The position numbers were made by a program, and so were the translations under genes. Shown one piece after another: positions 46,688 to 58,335 of a DNA stretch of 64,000 nt; within the stretch, counting starts at the first letter, position 1, and the number at the start of each line of letters is the position of its first letter. This DNA is from Dioscorea cayenensis subsp. rotundata (lineage: Eukaryota > Streptophyta > Magnoliopsida > Dioscoreales > Dioscoreaceae). The DNA is taken from positions 1-64,000 of the forward strand of contig NW_024087337.1 of NCBI RefSeq assembly GCF_009730915.1, read 5' to 3'. The notes beneath the pieces were generated by a model. The model was not told where the DNA came from and searched no databases. It worked only from the letters and a program-made list of their open reading frames with translations.

Positions 46688-49090
46688 ATGACTATCACAG
46701 AGGTTTTGATGATCAAACTATATTTCTATTAAATTTAAAAAAACTCATTTTTATTTCATAACAAAAACTCTCTTTAATTATTTTCATCGCTTTTTCATAG
46801 CAAAGCTTTCATCTTGCAATACATCATTAGAAGTGATGAACAACATACTCATTACAAGATCTAAAGATGAAGGTAATGCATTCGATTGACAAAAAAACTC
46901 TAGAAATGGTGGTAATATTGATCCAATCATCGCTCATCTCTATCAACTAAATGATCATGATCATCATTAATCTCCAAGTTATCTTCGTAACAATATTCCT
47001 TCTCCTTTTTCTCGAAGGAAGAGGTGATGGAGGTGGTGATGGACGTGGTGGAGAAGGCATAGTGAGAAACTCATAGCAAAAAAATTAGTCCGAGCTTTCG
47101 ATACCTCTAAAGGTGATTGATGACATGTCATAAGCCACCGCTGCTTCTTCCCGGTGTATCAAATGTGCCTAACCAATGTCTTTTTTTAGTAGAAGGGTTT
47201 CTAATCTCGCCGCATAACGTCCCCGATGGTCTCCTTCAGACTCCTAAGCACCCTCGCCGATGCTCTACATCGCCTTCTCCGATGACGGGTAAGATGATGC
47301 ATTGTAAGTCAAGCATGTCCATAGATGTGCAATGTTAATTGTTGCAAGATTGTTTAGTATCTTATCTCTATATAGATAGTTGAATTGAATAATATATATA
47401 TATATATATATATTGGAGGAAGAATTGAATTAGGGTTCTATAGAGTAATATAGGTGGTGTTGGGATGTCATACGGTGATTACTGTAGATGTCCTTATATT
47501 TGTAATCTAAGGCCGTTCTTGGATTATGAATCAATTTTATTTATTATCATTATGAAAAAAAATAGAAAGTTTAATGGGGAATAGGTTCCATACAACAAAA
47601 GAATATTAAATTAATAATAATAACATAAATTATTTTCATACAGTTTTTTTCAAACAAAAACCCCAAAACTTAATCAAACAGACTCTAAAATGACATGAAA
47701 GGGATTTAAGGGGATTAACTTTATATACGTTGATCTTCTAGATCTTCTTCTTTGGTGACAGTAGCCTTATGCATTGGAAGTCGGTATGTCCATAAATATG
47801 TAATGTTAATTATTGCATGATTGTTTTTGTATCTTATCTCTTTATATATAGTTTTTATGCAATCATATATGTATATATATATATATATATAGTTTGGAAA
47901 AAAACAATTAAATTAGGGTTTTTGTAGAGTAATGTAGGTGTTGGTCGGTTGCTATATGTAATGTTAATTGTTGTTAGGTTGTTTTGTCTCTTATCTCTCT
48001 ATATATAGTTATATGCAATCATATATGTATATATATTTATATAGTTTGGAAAAACAATTGAATTAGGGTTTTCTAGAGTAATGTAAGTGTTGTTAGGTTG
48101 GAATACAACAGATGTTTCAACACTTTGAAGAACATGGCAAATTATATCTCAACAAAGATTGATGCGATTGTATATCATGTTAGATTTAGCAGAGTGATGT
48201 TGGAGTGTTATTTGGGAATATTATCTCGACTTTCTCAAGTTTTTTTGTTTGTTTGTTTGTTTTGGTTGGGATAGCCATTACTACCTCACAAATGTCTATA
48301 TAGAGAAAGATAGTTGTTTTTGTCTTGTTTTGTCTTTGGTTATTGTTATGTTTTTTTAAATACATTATATATATTATTTTGTCAAAGATTGTGATCATGT
48401 TTTTGTTAGATTTTTCTTAAAAGAAGAGTAGATTTGTTTTTATATTTGAATTGATGAATTAGGGTTCTGTAGAGTAATATAGGTGTTGTTGGGATGTCAT
48501 ACGGCAGTCACTATAGACATCTTTATATTTGTAATCTAAGGCCGTTCTTGAATTATGATTCAATTTTATTTATTATCATTATGAAAAAAAATAAGAAAGT
48601 TTAATGGGAAATAGGTTCAATACAACAAAATAATATTAAATTTCCCACCCAATTAAACATCTCCAAATGACATGGAAAGGATTTAAGGGGATCAAATGTT
48701 AATCATCTAGATCTTCTTCTTTGGTGACAGGGTAGTTTATCTCTTTATATATACTTTTATGCAATCATATATATATATATATATATATATTAGTTTGGAA
48801 AAACAATTAAATTAGTGGTTTTTATTAAATTATTCAAGTGGCGTGGATTAGTGTTACGCTCTCAAAAACAATTAAAACCAAAAATTAGAAAAACCAAAAA
48901 AATCAGCTATTAATATGATATATATGCATATATAAATATAGGTATGATTTTTGTTTATTTTAATTTTGTTTTCATTTTTTCCAATTTTTTTGTATATATA
49001 AATATAGGCATGATTTTTGTCTATTTTTTTATTTTTATTTTCACTTTTTCCCAATTCTTTTTTTCATATATATATGTGTGTGTGTGTGTG
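46528..49090. other. AT-rich repeats without recognised genes
   Basis: Long (AT)n runs occur at 46660-46685, 47391-47413, 47872-47892 and 48771-48792. A duplicated block is listed separately. A GC-richer patch at 47110-47300 has an open frame with no recognised motif. Confidence 0.6.
47415..48655. repeat. Direct repeats of a block of about 205 bp
   Basis: The block 47415-47620 (AATTGAATTAGGGTTCTATAG then GGGATGTCATACGG then TCTAAGGCCGTTCTTG) recurs at 48450-48655. Shorter versions of its start lie at 47905-47945 and 48055-48100. These are partial copies of one non-coding element, each preceded by a TATATA run and TTTGGAAAAACAATT. Confidence 0.8.
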
Positions 49091-49093
49091 TGT

Positions 49094-49185
49094 TTTGAAG
49101 CCGAAGGGGAACATTATTCAAGCGGCGGAATTAGTGGCACGCTTGAGAGCGTAGGGGGCGGAGGAGGTAGCATCATTGAGGGGTA
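49094..49185 (+). other. GC-rich island, possible captured exon piece
   Basis: A short coding-like patch follows a (TG)n run. One frame reads EAEGEHYSSGGISGTLESVG then a Gly run and a stop. A second frame reads NIIQAAELVARLRA and then a stop. Neither is assigned to a family. A diverged piece of the same text lies near 48836-48868. Low confidence. Confidence 0.25.
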
Positions 49186-49189
49186 GGGT

Positions 49190-50229
49190 TAGGGTTCAAA
49201 AAAAAAACAATCACTGATAAAACCCTTTCGATTTGATGGTATACTTATCCACGTGGAGTAGAGAAATAGGTGTTGGATAGTGTTCTTAATATTATATTGT
49301 TGTCGGTTTTTTTATTGGCCAGTTGACTAACAATAGAGAGTCGGGAAAAAAATGTTTTTTTACTTTTATTTGCAAAACCCTAACATGATTTGGTAGGATA
49401 AATCAAAAGCCAAGTAATGGTCGGGTATGCTCACTCACGGGTGTTCATCATAGTATATTGTTGTTGCCTTCTCATTGGCCCATTGACTAACAATGGGGAA
49501 TCAAGAAGGATATTAAAGTGAGCTAGCAGAGGTATTAATGATAAAGGAAATCAACAAAGACAAACTCTCAAGGAATAGTGATGTTCGATATATATATATG
49601 TATATATTATATGCTTTTGATTTGAGAAATGCATGTATATAAAACGTGATGGTATGATGAAGAGATGATGAAGATGGAGGAGATGACAGAAGAGAGAGAG
49701 CATTGTTACTCAACTATGGTGAAATAATTATTCCATGTTGTTTTAATTATGCTCTATGCTCTATCTGTCATCATTATCATATTTCTTTCCTTCTCTGTTT
49801 CTCATTCTCTCTAACACTCTATCTCCTTCATTTGTTTTTTTAAAGATTTCATTATCTATATATTTCTATTAAATTTAGTATATAGTTCAAACAAATATAT
49901 TTAAAGATAAATTTGTTATACTTATGATTCAAGTGTTAAGGTAACAATGGTGTAATGCTTTTTTTACATTTTTTTCCTTGTTTTTTTAAGGGAATGTTTT
50001 TTTATTTTCGAATTATCAACATAGTTATTCAAATTGTTATTGTTTGATTTGTGTAGAAATGCATTTGAATTAATGCTTTTCGATATCTTTATCCAAAAAT
50101 TTTAGGCACGTTTTTCTTTTTATGATGTTCGCTATCAGGAGGTGGATTTAGTAAATGTATTTGTTCTTTTTTCCCTTTTGCTAAGATTTGATTTTGATTT
50201 TTGATTCTCTCAATAAATTAAATTATTTT
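49190..50229. other. No gene seen
   Basis: AT-rich intergenic DNA. Two related sentences of sequence (AACAATAGAGAGTCGGGAA at 49330 and AACAATGGGGAATCAAGAA at 49489) suggest an old local duplication. Confidence 0.55.
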
Positions 50230-50985
50230 GTGTTATTTTTTTTTTTGTTTATATATATATATATATATAAATCCATTTCTAATAATTCAGGTTGGAAGTT
50301 TGGAATTGTGGCAATCTTTTTTCTCTAGTTTGTTACAACAATTTTTTTTAAATTATTTAGGTTTAATTTTTTGTTTTATTTATGTATTTTTCTCATATGT
50401 TTATTGTTTTTCCTTTGTCTTCTATTTGCTTTCTCAAATTCTTAACGATCATTTTTTTTATTATGTTAGAATGTGAGAGAAGTCTTGTAACTATTTTGAA
50501 AAATAAAATAAACCTGAATCATGTTCTCTCCCCAAACATGAGGTTATTAATTAATATTTTTTATTTAATATTAAAGATAATAACAATAATTATTATAATA
50601 TTAAAACTAAAATCTTAACCTCCGGCCGTCCCTTCCATCATTCGATGCGCCATCTCCCACGGCAGGGGAACGGATGAGTAGAGGACATTAGCAGCGGCGT
50701 TGAAGAGTCTTGCAGGGATGAAAGCGGTGATCGAGCCGAAGAATCCAACTACATAACGGAGGGCAGGAAATGAAGGTGCGGGCAAGAGAATTTGCTACGC
50801 CATCTCTCACAGCAAGGGGATGGATTAGTTGTACCAACATGTTTACGATGAGGAATGAAGAGAACCAAAAATGGAAAAAGCAAAGAACTTGGAAAAAAAA
50901 TGTCATTATCTAAGTGTATGGCAGGCAAAATCAACTGTTCAGTTTTTTTTTATAGTGAAAATTTTCGTCTATATCTTTTTGTCTA
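50230..50985 (+). mobile_element. Deletion derivative of the LOG/F-box-carrying element
   Basis: The stretch 50230-50485 matches the F-box gene's upstream region (44030-44265), up to the start codon context, where ATGGGAGAGAAG has become ATGTGAGAGAAG. It then jumps directly to sequence matching 45970-46527. The F-box body and its 3' flank, about 1.7 kb, are missing. Both elements share the island with the 59-codon frame. Confidence 0.75.
50615..50794 (-). pseudogene. Conserved 59-codon frame, copy 2
   Basis: Same length, frame and stop as 46105-46284, with Val in place of Ala in LRYxVGFFGSI. See that entry. It is not recognised as a known family. Confidence 0.4.
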
Positions 50986-52375
50986 TTTTATATTCTCATG
51001 AGTTGTTTTTTTACTAAATTCATTGCACAAATAATATGTGGCAGCATATGAATTTCATGGCCTTTGTTTAGTTTGTTTGTGGTGTTTTCTTTCTCATGAT
51101 CCCAATAAACCAATATGAACCAATATGAAAATGGCAAATGTCAGCTGCAGAGGGTAATAAGTGATCTTTAGGAAGGAGCCTGATTCAAAAAATCTGAAAG
51201 TTATAGATTTTTCTGATTAAATCCCAGCCATCGATTTTGTATTATTGAATACCAAGTTGATATATGATAAACCAATATGAAAGTGCCAAATGTCAGCTGC
51301 AAAGAGTCCCGAGTACTATTCATAAAAATTAATATATAGTTATAAATGAAAAACAAAAAATATGGATGCTCGTGTTAGTAGAATAATATAAAATGTTGAG
51401 AGTGGAGTGTTTGTCATGCTCACCCAGAAAAAGACACACTTTCTTTAAAGATAAACTAATATGGATGCCCGTGTTTGTGCTACAGGCTTCATCTAATAAT
51501 ACAAATCATTTTTTTTTAAAAAAAATCACTTAACAAAAAATACAAAAAAAAAAACACAAACACCAATATTATTAGATTAATTAAATAAAACAAATAATAA
51601 TAATAATAATAATATATATATATATATATAAATGAAAAACAACGAAAACAAAATTAAAATAAAAACACAATATATCTAAAAAAAGAATATTAAAATATAC
51701 AAAATCATGTTTATGTATATATATATATATATACACGTATGAAAAATAATAAAAACAATTAAAACAAAATTAAAAAACAAAAAGATGAAGTATATAATAT
51801 AATGTTATATATATATATATATATATATATGTATTGAGAGGGATGATAGGTTGGTGTGGGACCCACTCAAGTAAATGAGAGTGTAAGGGCTATTGAGTAA
51901 TTTCATTTGGTTTGGTTAACCAATCTTGTAAGCCCAAATGTCAATTGGAGAGGCTAGGGAGTACTATTAGTTAAGATTAATATATAGTTATATATATATA
52001 TATATATAAAGCTTTATTAGTATAAAGTGAATATTTATAAAAATTTTAGTAGTTAAACTTTTCTACAATAAAATCATTTTATAACATGGGTAATATAAAT
52101 GTGAAAAGAAAATATTATTTTATTCCGCAACAACAAATGAAATTATTAGAATATGATTTAATATATTTTTATGTTGAGCAATATATTAAAGTGACAAAGA
52201 ATCACATTGTGTTGCATGGAAGAATAAAGTTATAATAATGGATGAAAAATAATAATATATTAAATTAATCCATTGATTATTAATTATATATATTATTTTA
52301 ATAATAATACTTAATATTTAAAATATTATAAATAACAATCTATTAAACTGATGATGGATATCCAGATAATACTCT
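50986..52375. other. Low-complexity intergenic DNA
   Basis: (AT)n or (AAT)n runs at 51596-51630, 51714-51733, 51805-51830 and 51985-52008. A direct repeat of about 50 bp (CCAATATGAAAATGGCAAAT) at 51117 recurs at 51272. The block 51873-51955 repeats 45825-45905. No gene is seen. Confidence 0.7.
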
Positions 52376-52379
52376 ATGC

Positions 52380-52545
52380 CAAAGTCATTTGGTTTAAATA
52401 GTTATCGGTACAAAAATAAGTCTTTCGTGTGGCGTGCGGAATGGTGAGGGTTCGATGATGTCGCAACCAACTCACGCGCCATAGAGACAAGCATTTGTCG
52501 CTTTTTAAAAAATAAAAATAAAAATAAAAATGAATACATTTTATG
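52380..52545 (+). mobile_element. Possible tRNA-derived SINE
   Basis: GGTTTAAATAGTTATCGG followed 60 bases later by the B-box-like GGGTTCGATGATG (52447-52459), then an A-rich tail (52508-52535). The layout fits a short tRNA-type SINE. No target-site duplication was found, so this is a candidate only. Confidence 0.35.
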
Positions 52546-53610
52546 TTTAAGACCCGATAGCAATTGATCGAAAGGTAGTCAGCGAGTTGTGTTTTTTTCT
52601 CCCCCTAATACATTTGGGTAGTTTATTTATTTATTTTAAAAAAATAAAACAATAATTGATCCAATTTTTGTGAGCAAATAAATAAGTGAAATTGTTTAAA
52701 CCCAATGTCAAGCATGTTTACCACAGGTTTGTCTGGTTCAGGACTCAGGAGGAGGAAGGACTTGTCAAAAATAGACAACTAGGCCCTACTCATGAATTCA
52801 ATTCAATCAAAGGAAGTTGGTTCACATGGAAAGTGTCTCTATTGAAGAAATCCTAGGCCAATTAAATCAATAGAGACAATTTTGGCCTTATACACAAAAC
52901 ATGTTTATCATGAAGATACTAATATATCTATATAAAATATAATTATTTAATAGAAATTATGTTAATCAGGATTAAGAGATTGTATTAACTAGGATATGCC
53001 AAACAGAAATAAATGAACATGTAAATGGTCCCTCAATCCTTTTGACATTTGGGAATCTTTGAAGGTCCACATTTGACCTATTATTTTATCAACCATGTTT
53101 GACTCCAATGAACTTTGGTTGGAAATTTTCAGAGCTTCCAGAGTTTCATAGAAAACAACCATTTCAGATCATTTCAAGCCTGGCATTATATTAAATCTCA
53201 GAATACTTGGTCTGTTGACAATCTAGATCATTTTTACTCTGTATGTTTGATCCAATCTTTCTTCAACTTTGTCTGACTTTTAGTTAGTTCTGCATGGAAA
53301 TTAATAGAGACATCAGTAAATCAAACAGATACCAGAGTTACAGAATCAAAATGTTCTTCATTCAATCCTCAACAAAACATCCAAACAAATGTTCTCCATC
53401 ATAAATTTACAAAAGAACGGTATTTCAGTATCAAATTAGAAACATAAAACAAAAGAAATCAAAGCCAGGAAAAACAGATTCATGCACACTATAATGTTTT
53501 ATTCTCTCATTTTGTACACGATAATGCCTTAGATATATATGTACTTATGAAGATTGATGCCTTTCAATTAGGATTTTTATTGATGTAATGGCGAAAAAGA
53601 GAAGAAGCAC
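52546..53610. other. Intergenic and probable 3' UTR of the next gene
   Basis: No gene is seen. The last 200-300 bases before 53611 probably hold the 3' UTR of the calmodulin-binding protein gene on the minus strand. Confidence 0.5.
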
Positions 53611-56031
53611 TCAGACTGTAGGTGCAGCTTTGGTATCTTGGAGGGAAATCACGGTTTCGAATGCACCAACCAAGGCTTTCACTTTGCTCTTCCGGCTTTC
53701 CACAAGCTTACTTGCAGTTTCTTCGATAACATGATTGAACAAACCTTGAGAATCTTTCTTTCCCTGCTGGTCTTGATGTCTCAACACCACATTTGGAGTT
53801 TCAGGAACCTCATTTGTATCTACACCACTAATATTGCTTCTTTTTCTGAAGCTTCTCCTCCCTAATTCTCCTCTGCCGTTTTCATTCTCAGTCACCACTC
53901 TTGGTTTTCTGAATCGAAGGCGTCTAGGACCATTGTTCTGAGACTGAGGATCAAGTACTTTGCCTCTGCGGAACTTCAATTTGTGAGGTGGCTGAGCTTC
54001 ATCATCTGGGTGAACAACACTTTTTTTTCTTGACATCCTTCTCTCCTCAACTTCTTGAGGCTCAACTTCGTTATCACTCTCTGTGTCTTCATCTTCAGAA
54101 ACTACACTGACTTCAGTATATGTGGATTCAGTGTCTTCATTCTCTTCCTTCTCTTCATTCTCTTCATTCTCTTCTGAAGTATCAGAAGCTGTAGACTGTG
54201 ATGAAGCTACTGACAAGCTCTGTGATGATGTAGATGATTTGTAACCGGTCGATATTTGAGGCACATCTTCCTCACTTTTGATCTCTGGTTCTGGATCAAT
54301 AGCATAAATTGTTTTCTCCTTTACCTGATCATTATTATCCTGTGCCGATACCTTCTTTGCATACTTCACAGGTGAGCCAAGCTTCTTATTTCCAAACTTT
54401 CTCAGTTTCATGCTTGAAATCCTAGTGACAGCTGGTCTAGGGGATAAAAGGACTCTCGCTGCTTTCAATACTTTCTTATCACCAATGTTTAGGGATAGGG
54501 AAGCCCGTGGCTTTTTCAAAACCTTCTTTTCACCAATCTTCGGAGATAGAGAAGCTCTTGGTGTTTTCACTACCTTCTTTTCACCAATCTTGGGTGATAG
54601 AGAAGCTCTTGGTGTTTTCAATACCTTCTTATCACCAATCTTTGGGGATAGAGAAGCTCTTGGAAGTTTCAATACTTTCTTTTCAACAGTCTTTGGAAGA
54701 TCTTGAGTTCTGGATATCTGGCTTGGCTTGCTTCTGCTGCTGTCTGGGCCTCCAGCAGGAGTTAATGGAGATAGAGACTTGGTTGCTGAGGCCTTCGGCT
54801 TCAATGAGGCAGAGGCTCTTGCAGATATGTCAGTCTTCTTTAAAGGTGAAGAAGCTTTCAGCTTGAGAACTTCCGCTGTACCAGGTGAAGCAGCATTTCG
54901 GCTTTTTTGCTTGATGGTTTTCTGTTGATCAGATGTCATGGTTTTCTTATTGGCCGAAGGGGCCTTTTGCTTGATAATAGTACTACTCTTCCCCAACACA
55001 TCAGTTTCTTTCTGAGCAATAGCCTTTGCTTTCACAGGCATCTCATTCTTTGGCTTTGGCACTGACCTCAGCTTTGGTGCCTCCCTCTTGTTTAAATCAA
55101 TTCTTTTTGAACTGCTTCCCTTAATGGATTGCGATGACGATGGTGATGCCTTTGAAGGTTCTCCAGATGGTTTAATGGCCTGATTTCCTGGTGAATCCCG
55201 AGACAGTGTGTTAGATAGTGTACCGGTTAATTTGCTGATTGGCATCTCACCTGACATCTCTTCCTGACTGCTTAATGTACTGGCAGCAAATCCTACAATG
55301 CCTCCCTGGAGAGGCGATACTGCCTCATGAAGTTCTCCATATAATCCTCCGGATTCATTTGCAATGCCTTCCCAACCAGATGATGGCATTACAATGCTCA
55401 TAGGTTCCTCGAGCAGAACATCTTCTCGAGTGCTCACTATAAGTTCATTAGTGATGACACTTTTCTCGACAACTGATGGACCAATTGACTCAACGCTCAC
55501 ATGCTCCTCAGACAGTCCTTCAGCTTTATCTGAATATCTACGGTCTGTAGATGAGATACTATTCTGAGAAGACGATAAAAATCCTTCTGATCCATATTCA
55601 CATACTTGAATGTCCTTGGCAGCTGACAGACCATTGTTCTTCACAACATTTGACTGACCAGAAAGTTCAGTCTCATGTTGAGATGTAGGTTTCAGCTTCT
55701 GCACTGGTTTTTTCTTCCTCCCTCCTCGAGGTAGAACTTCCACTTGATTTCGTACCTTCTCTGAGATCTCATTATCACCCGAGGATCTTCGAAAATTGGG
55801 ACGTCTTGCTTTATCTTCAAATGCATGCTTCCTGCCATACTTACAGTAGTCATGGCAAGAGCCAGAAGAAGCTCTGAGGTAGTGTGGAAGAGGCTTTTCA
55901 TTGCCGGCTAAAGGAGATGGTAAGCTTCTCGTAATATCTTTCCCAGTTGAATTACTCCTTGCCTCTCTTTTTGGGGTAAGGAAATCCGGGGAATCAGGGA
56001 TTGTAACAGGCTCTGTTGGTTCTTGATTCAT
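53611..56031 (-). CDS. Plant calmodulin-binding-domain protein
   Basis: A single coding exon of 806 codons begins at ATG 56031. The open frame extends six codons further up but without an ATG. The N-terminus has VTIPDSPDFLTPKREARSNS. The middle is Ser/Lys-rich and disordered, with five 17-residue repeats (about residues 447-530). An acidic stretch of Glu, Asp and Ser follows (about 612-660). The C-terminus has LKFRRGKV, RRLRFRKPRVV and a basic amphipathic end, VIEETASKLVESRKSKVKAL then VGAFETVISLQD. That end is the signature of the plant CaM_binding domain (PF07839 family), so binding of calcium-loaded calmodulin is expected. The protein is probably nuclear or microtubule-associated, given its basic character, but that is a guess. 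An acceptor at 56088 suggests a 5' UTR intron of about 1.97 kb. Confidence 0.85.
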   Translation of the reverse strand: MNQEPTEPVTIPDSPDFLTPKREARSNSTGKDITRSLPSPLAGNEKPLPHYLRASSGSCHDYCKYGRKHAFEDKARRPNFRRSSGDNEISEKVRNQVEVLPRGGRKKKPVQKLKPTSQHETELSGQSNVVKNNGLSAAKDIQVCEYGSEGFLSSSQNSISSTDRRYSDKAEGLSEEHVSVESIGPSVVEKSVITNELIVSTREDVLLEEPMSIVMPSSGWEGIANESGGLYGELHEAVSPLQGGIVGFAASTLSSQEEMSGEMPISKLTGTLSNTLSRDSPGNQAIKPSGEPSKASPSSSQSIKGSSSKRIDLNKREAPKLRSVPKPKNEMPVKAKAIAQKETDVLGKSSTIIKQKAPSANKKTMTSDQQKTIKQKSRNAASPGTAEVLKLKASSPLKKTDISARASASLKPKASATKSLSPLTPAGGPDSSRSKPSQISRTQDLPKTVEKKVLKLPRASLSPKIGDKKVLKTPRASLSPKIGEKKVVKTPRASLSPKIGEKKVLKKPRASLSLNIGDKKVLKAARVLLSPRPAVTRISSMKLRKFGNKKLGSPVKYAKKVSAQDNNDQVKEKTIYAIDPEPEIKSEEDVPQISTGYKSSTSSQSLSVASSQSTASDTSEENEENEEKEENEDTESTYTEVSVVSEDEDTESDNEVEPQEVEERRMSRKKSVVHPDDEAQPPHKLKFRRGKVLDPQSQNNGPRRLRFRKPRVVTENENGRGELGRRSFRKRSNISGVDTNEVPETPNVVLRHQDQQGKKDSQGLFNHVIEETASKLVESRKSKVKALVGAFETVISLQDTKAAPTV
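54440..54695 (-). repeat. Five 51-bp in-frame repeats in the calmodulin-binding protein
   Basis: Units of type KKVLKxPRASLSPKIGD/E, 17 residues each, five in tandem, with the last one diverged and shortened. Each unit carries a Ser-Pro site next to basic residues, so the array multiplies possible phosphorylation and microtubule- or DNA-binding patches. Confidence 0.9.
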
Positions 56032-58335
56032 TGACAAAACACAATTCAATGCTGAGTGTTACAGTAAAATCTCCAAGAAGCACAATTCTGCAACCAAACA
56101 GGAAACAAACTTGAGGAGAGAGACAGAGATGAGACTGAAATGCTAGGTAATATCATCATGGCTTTCTATATCTTTCTGACATTAAATGAATGTTCATGAA
56201 ATTGCACATAGTCTTGAGAAAAGTAGTATGAGACACAAATGCAAACTGCAGTTTGAAATTGAAAAAATAGAAAGGAGTAGTGTCAAAATGATATTCAAAT
56301 AATGAAGTTATGACCTTAACAAGGAAAGAGATATTAAAACCTGCATTAATATCTGCTCAAAGATTGCTAAAAGTTGGAAGAAAACATTGTGCTATCTTGG
56401 AAAACATAAATAAATAAGATAATCAGATTCTATAATTGGTCTCCAACTGAAACATAAAACGTAAAGACAAAAACTTCTAATCTACATGGAAATCTGCTAA
56501 TGTTTAAGAAGGTGAAACTAGCAGTATTATAATTATCAAGTGACAAATGGTTTAACGTTTTACTCAAGACAAGATACAAATTCAACTGTCCTTAAATTCT
56601 CCTAATTCTAGAACAGACTTTAAAAATAACAATAAACTAACAATCATCTAACTTTTTTAATATACACATGACAAGCTCATACCACCCACCTCAAAGACTA
56701 ATTTTCAAATAGTTTCACCAATATAATAATGTCGACAATAGCCAAAGACGTTACATCAAGACTGTTTTCTCTTGATCATTCTGTCCTAATAAAAGTTTCA
56801 GCTAAAATCATGTAAAGGAACCCAAAATGATCAAGACATAAAAGATTTGTTGTCTTAATGGCCAAAGGTACCCAAAACCATTATCGTCATAACAACTATT
56901 TTTTCCTCTATTTGAAGTTACGAGCAAGATCTTACCAAAAGATAACTTTTGGAATGTTACCAATTATTGAATAATTAAATTAATCAATACCATAGATCAG
57001 CAAATCAATGGAGGAACAATTAATGGTAGAAGTTGTAAAAATAGAAACATAACGAAATTGCACAAATTTCTTCGATCATAAATTCCATGAGATAAACCAA
57101 AGGAATTTCAGAAACTGATCTATTACTAAGGAGGAGTTTTATTCTACGACAGAAGTAAGATCAGAAAAAGATTTATATCTGTCTCAATCAAAAACCCTAA
57201 CTAATTAACAGCAATAAACTTAGAGTCATAAGTCAACCTTATGTAATTCTCTTCATAGATCATGTAAGACAAGAAAAGCATTAAACAATAAGCATACACA
57301 TCATCATCACCTATTTCAATCTACAAGACAACATGGTGTAGAAAACACATACATAATGAAAGAGTTATAATCTTCATTCAAAGGACAGAGATGGTGAAGA
57401 AGTATTCTGAAAGATCCATGCTGTAATCTCTAAAAAAAATTGATTAACGCCCAATCAGAATCAAAACAAACAAGAATATAAATCATCATAAAAACTAAAT
57501 GTTTTAACAAGAATTAAGTAAACCATTGGAAGGCAAAAAGTCATTTCATATGATCTCAACAAAGACCCAAGATTGTAATGTCTTTATCAACCGACAAGAA
57601 CAAGAAAAACCCCATCAAAGTCATGGTCCAAAATGAATACCAACCAAAACCCTACCAACCTACAACTGCCTCAACAACCACATAAAAAAAACTAAAAATT
57701 GATCCTTCAAACCAATAGAATGAATTAAAAAACAATGCTGAAACATCATCAGATTAATCTAGCAAAAACTTCAATAAAAGAAAACATACTCAAGAATTAC
57801 CCAGAAAAATCATGCTTGTCTCTTATTCAAATCAAAACATCGAAATCCCAATAAAGATCGCATCTTTCCATGAATTCCAATCACAATCTATTCAAATGCA
57901 ATCAAAAGAAATAACCCACCAAAAATGCAAATCAAACAAACAAGAACAAAACTCAAAACTCCAACTACACATCCATTGATTCCAAAGAAATGCATCAAAG
58001 AACTCAAAAGAAAAAGAACAAAGAATTAACAGAAACCCAATAAAGATCGCACCTTTCCACAAAAACTGACCACAAGACGGTGAACAAAAGCTAACCCATG
58101 CTATTCAGGCCTGCATCTCCCAAACAGCGAAAGCTATAAAAAAGAAAGCAACCAAGCACTCCTTTAGAGGTCGTGCAAGCAACAAAGGAGGTTTTTTTTG
58201 GTGCTCTGGTTGCGTGGTCGGTTGCAGAGACCTCTCCAAGCTAAGCAAAGCAATAAAGGAACGATCTTTGAGAGAGATTGAGAGAGAGAAGCGATTCCCA
58301 CGCGGCCAACACCAAAACGGCCCCGCTTTTGTTTT
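56032..58335 (-). promoter_or_regulatory. 5' UTR exons and long leader intron of the calmodulin-binding protein
   Basis: An acceptor (TTTGGTTGCAG) sits at 56088, and a donor (GTGGAAAG/GTGCGATC) sits at 58053/58052. They frame an intron of about 1,965 bases that is A/T-rich with no open frame. The upstream part (58053-58335, CT-rich: CTCTCTCAATCTCTCTC on the minus strand) looks like a first non-coding exon near the transcription start. Inferred from splice signals only. Confidence 0.5.

Noticed and set aside
47110-47340. GC-richer 73-codon plus-strand frame as a gene
   Set aside because: No motif and no duplicate to test conservation. It may be a captured scrap but cannot be supported.
46000-50985. 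LTR retrotransposon with the repeats at 46.0-46.5 and 50.5-51.0 kb as LTRs
   Set aside because: No TG...CA ends, no primer binding site and no gag or pol code lies between them. The shared sequence also extends to the F-box upstream region, which fits a deletion derivative better.
54410-54928. Plus-strand frames with repeated SPILGDREALGVF-like text
   Set aside because: They are antisense shadows of the 17-residue repeats of the minus-strand gene.
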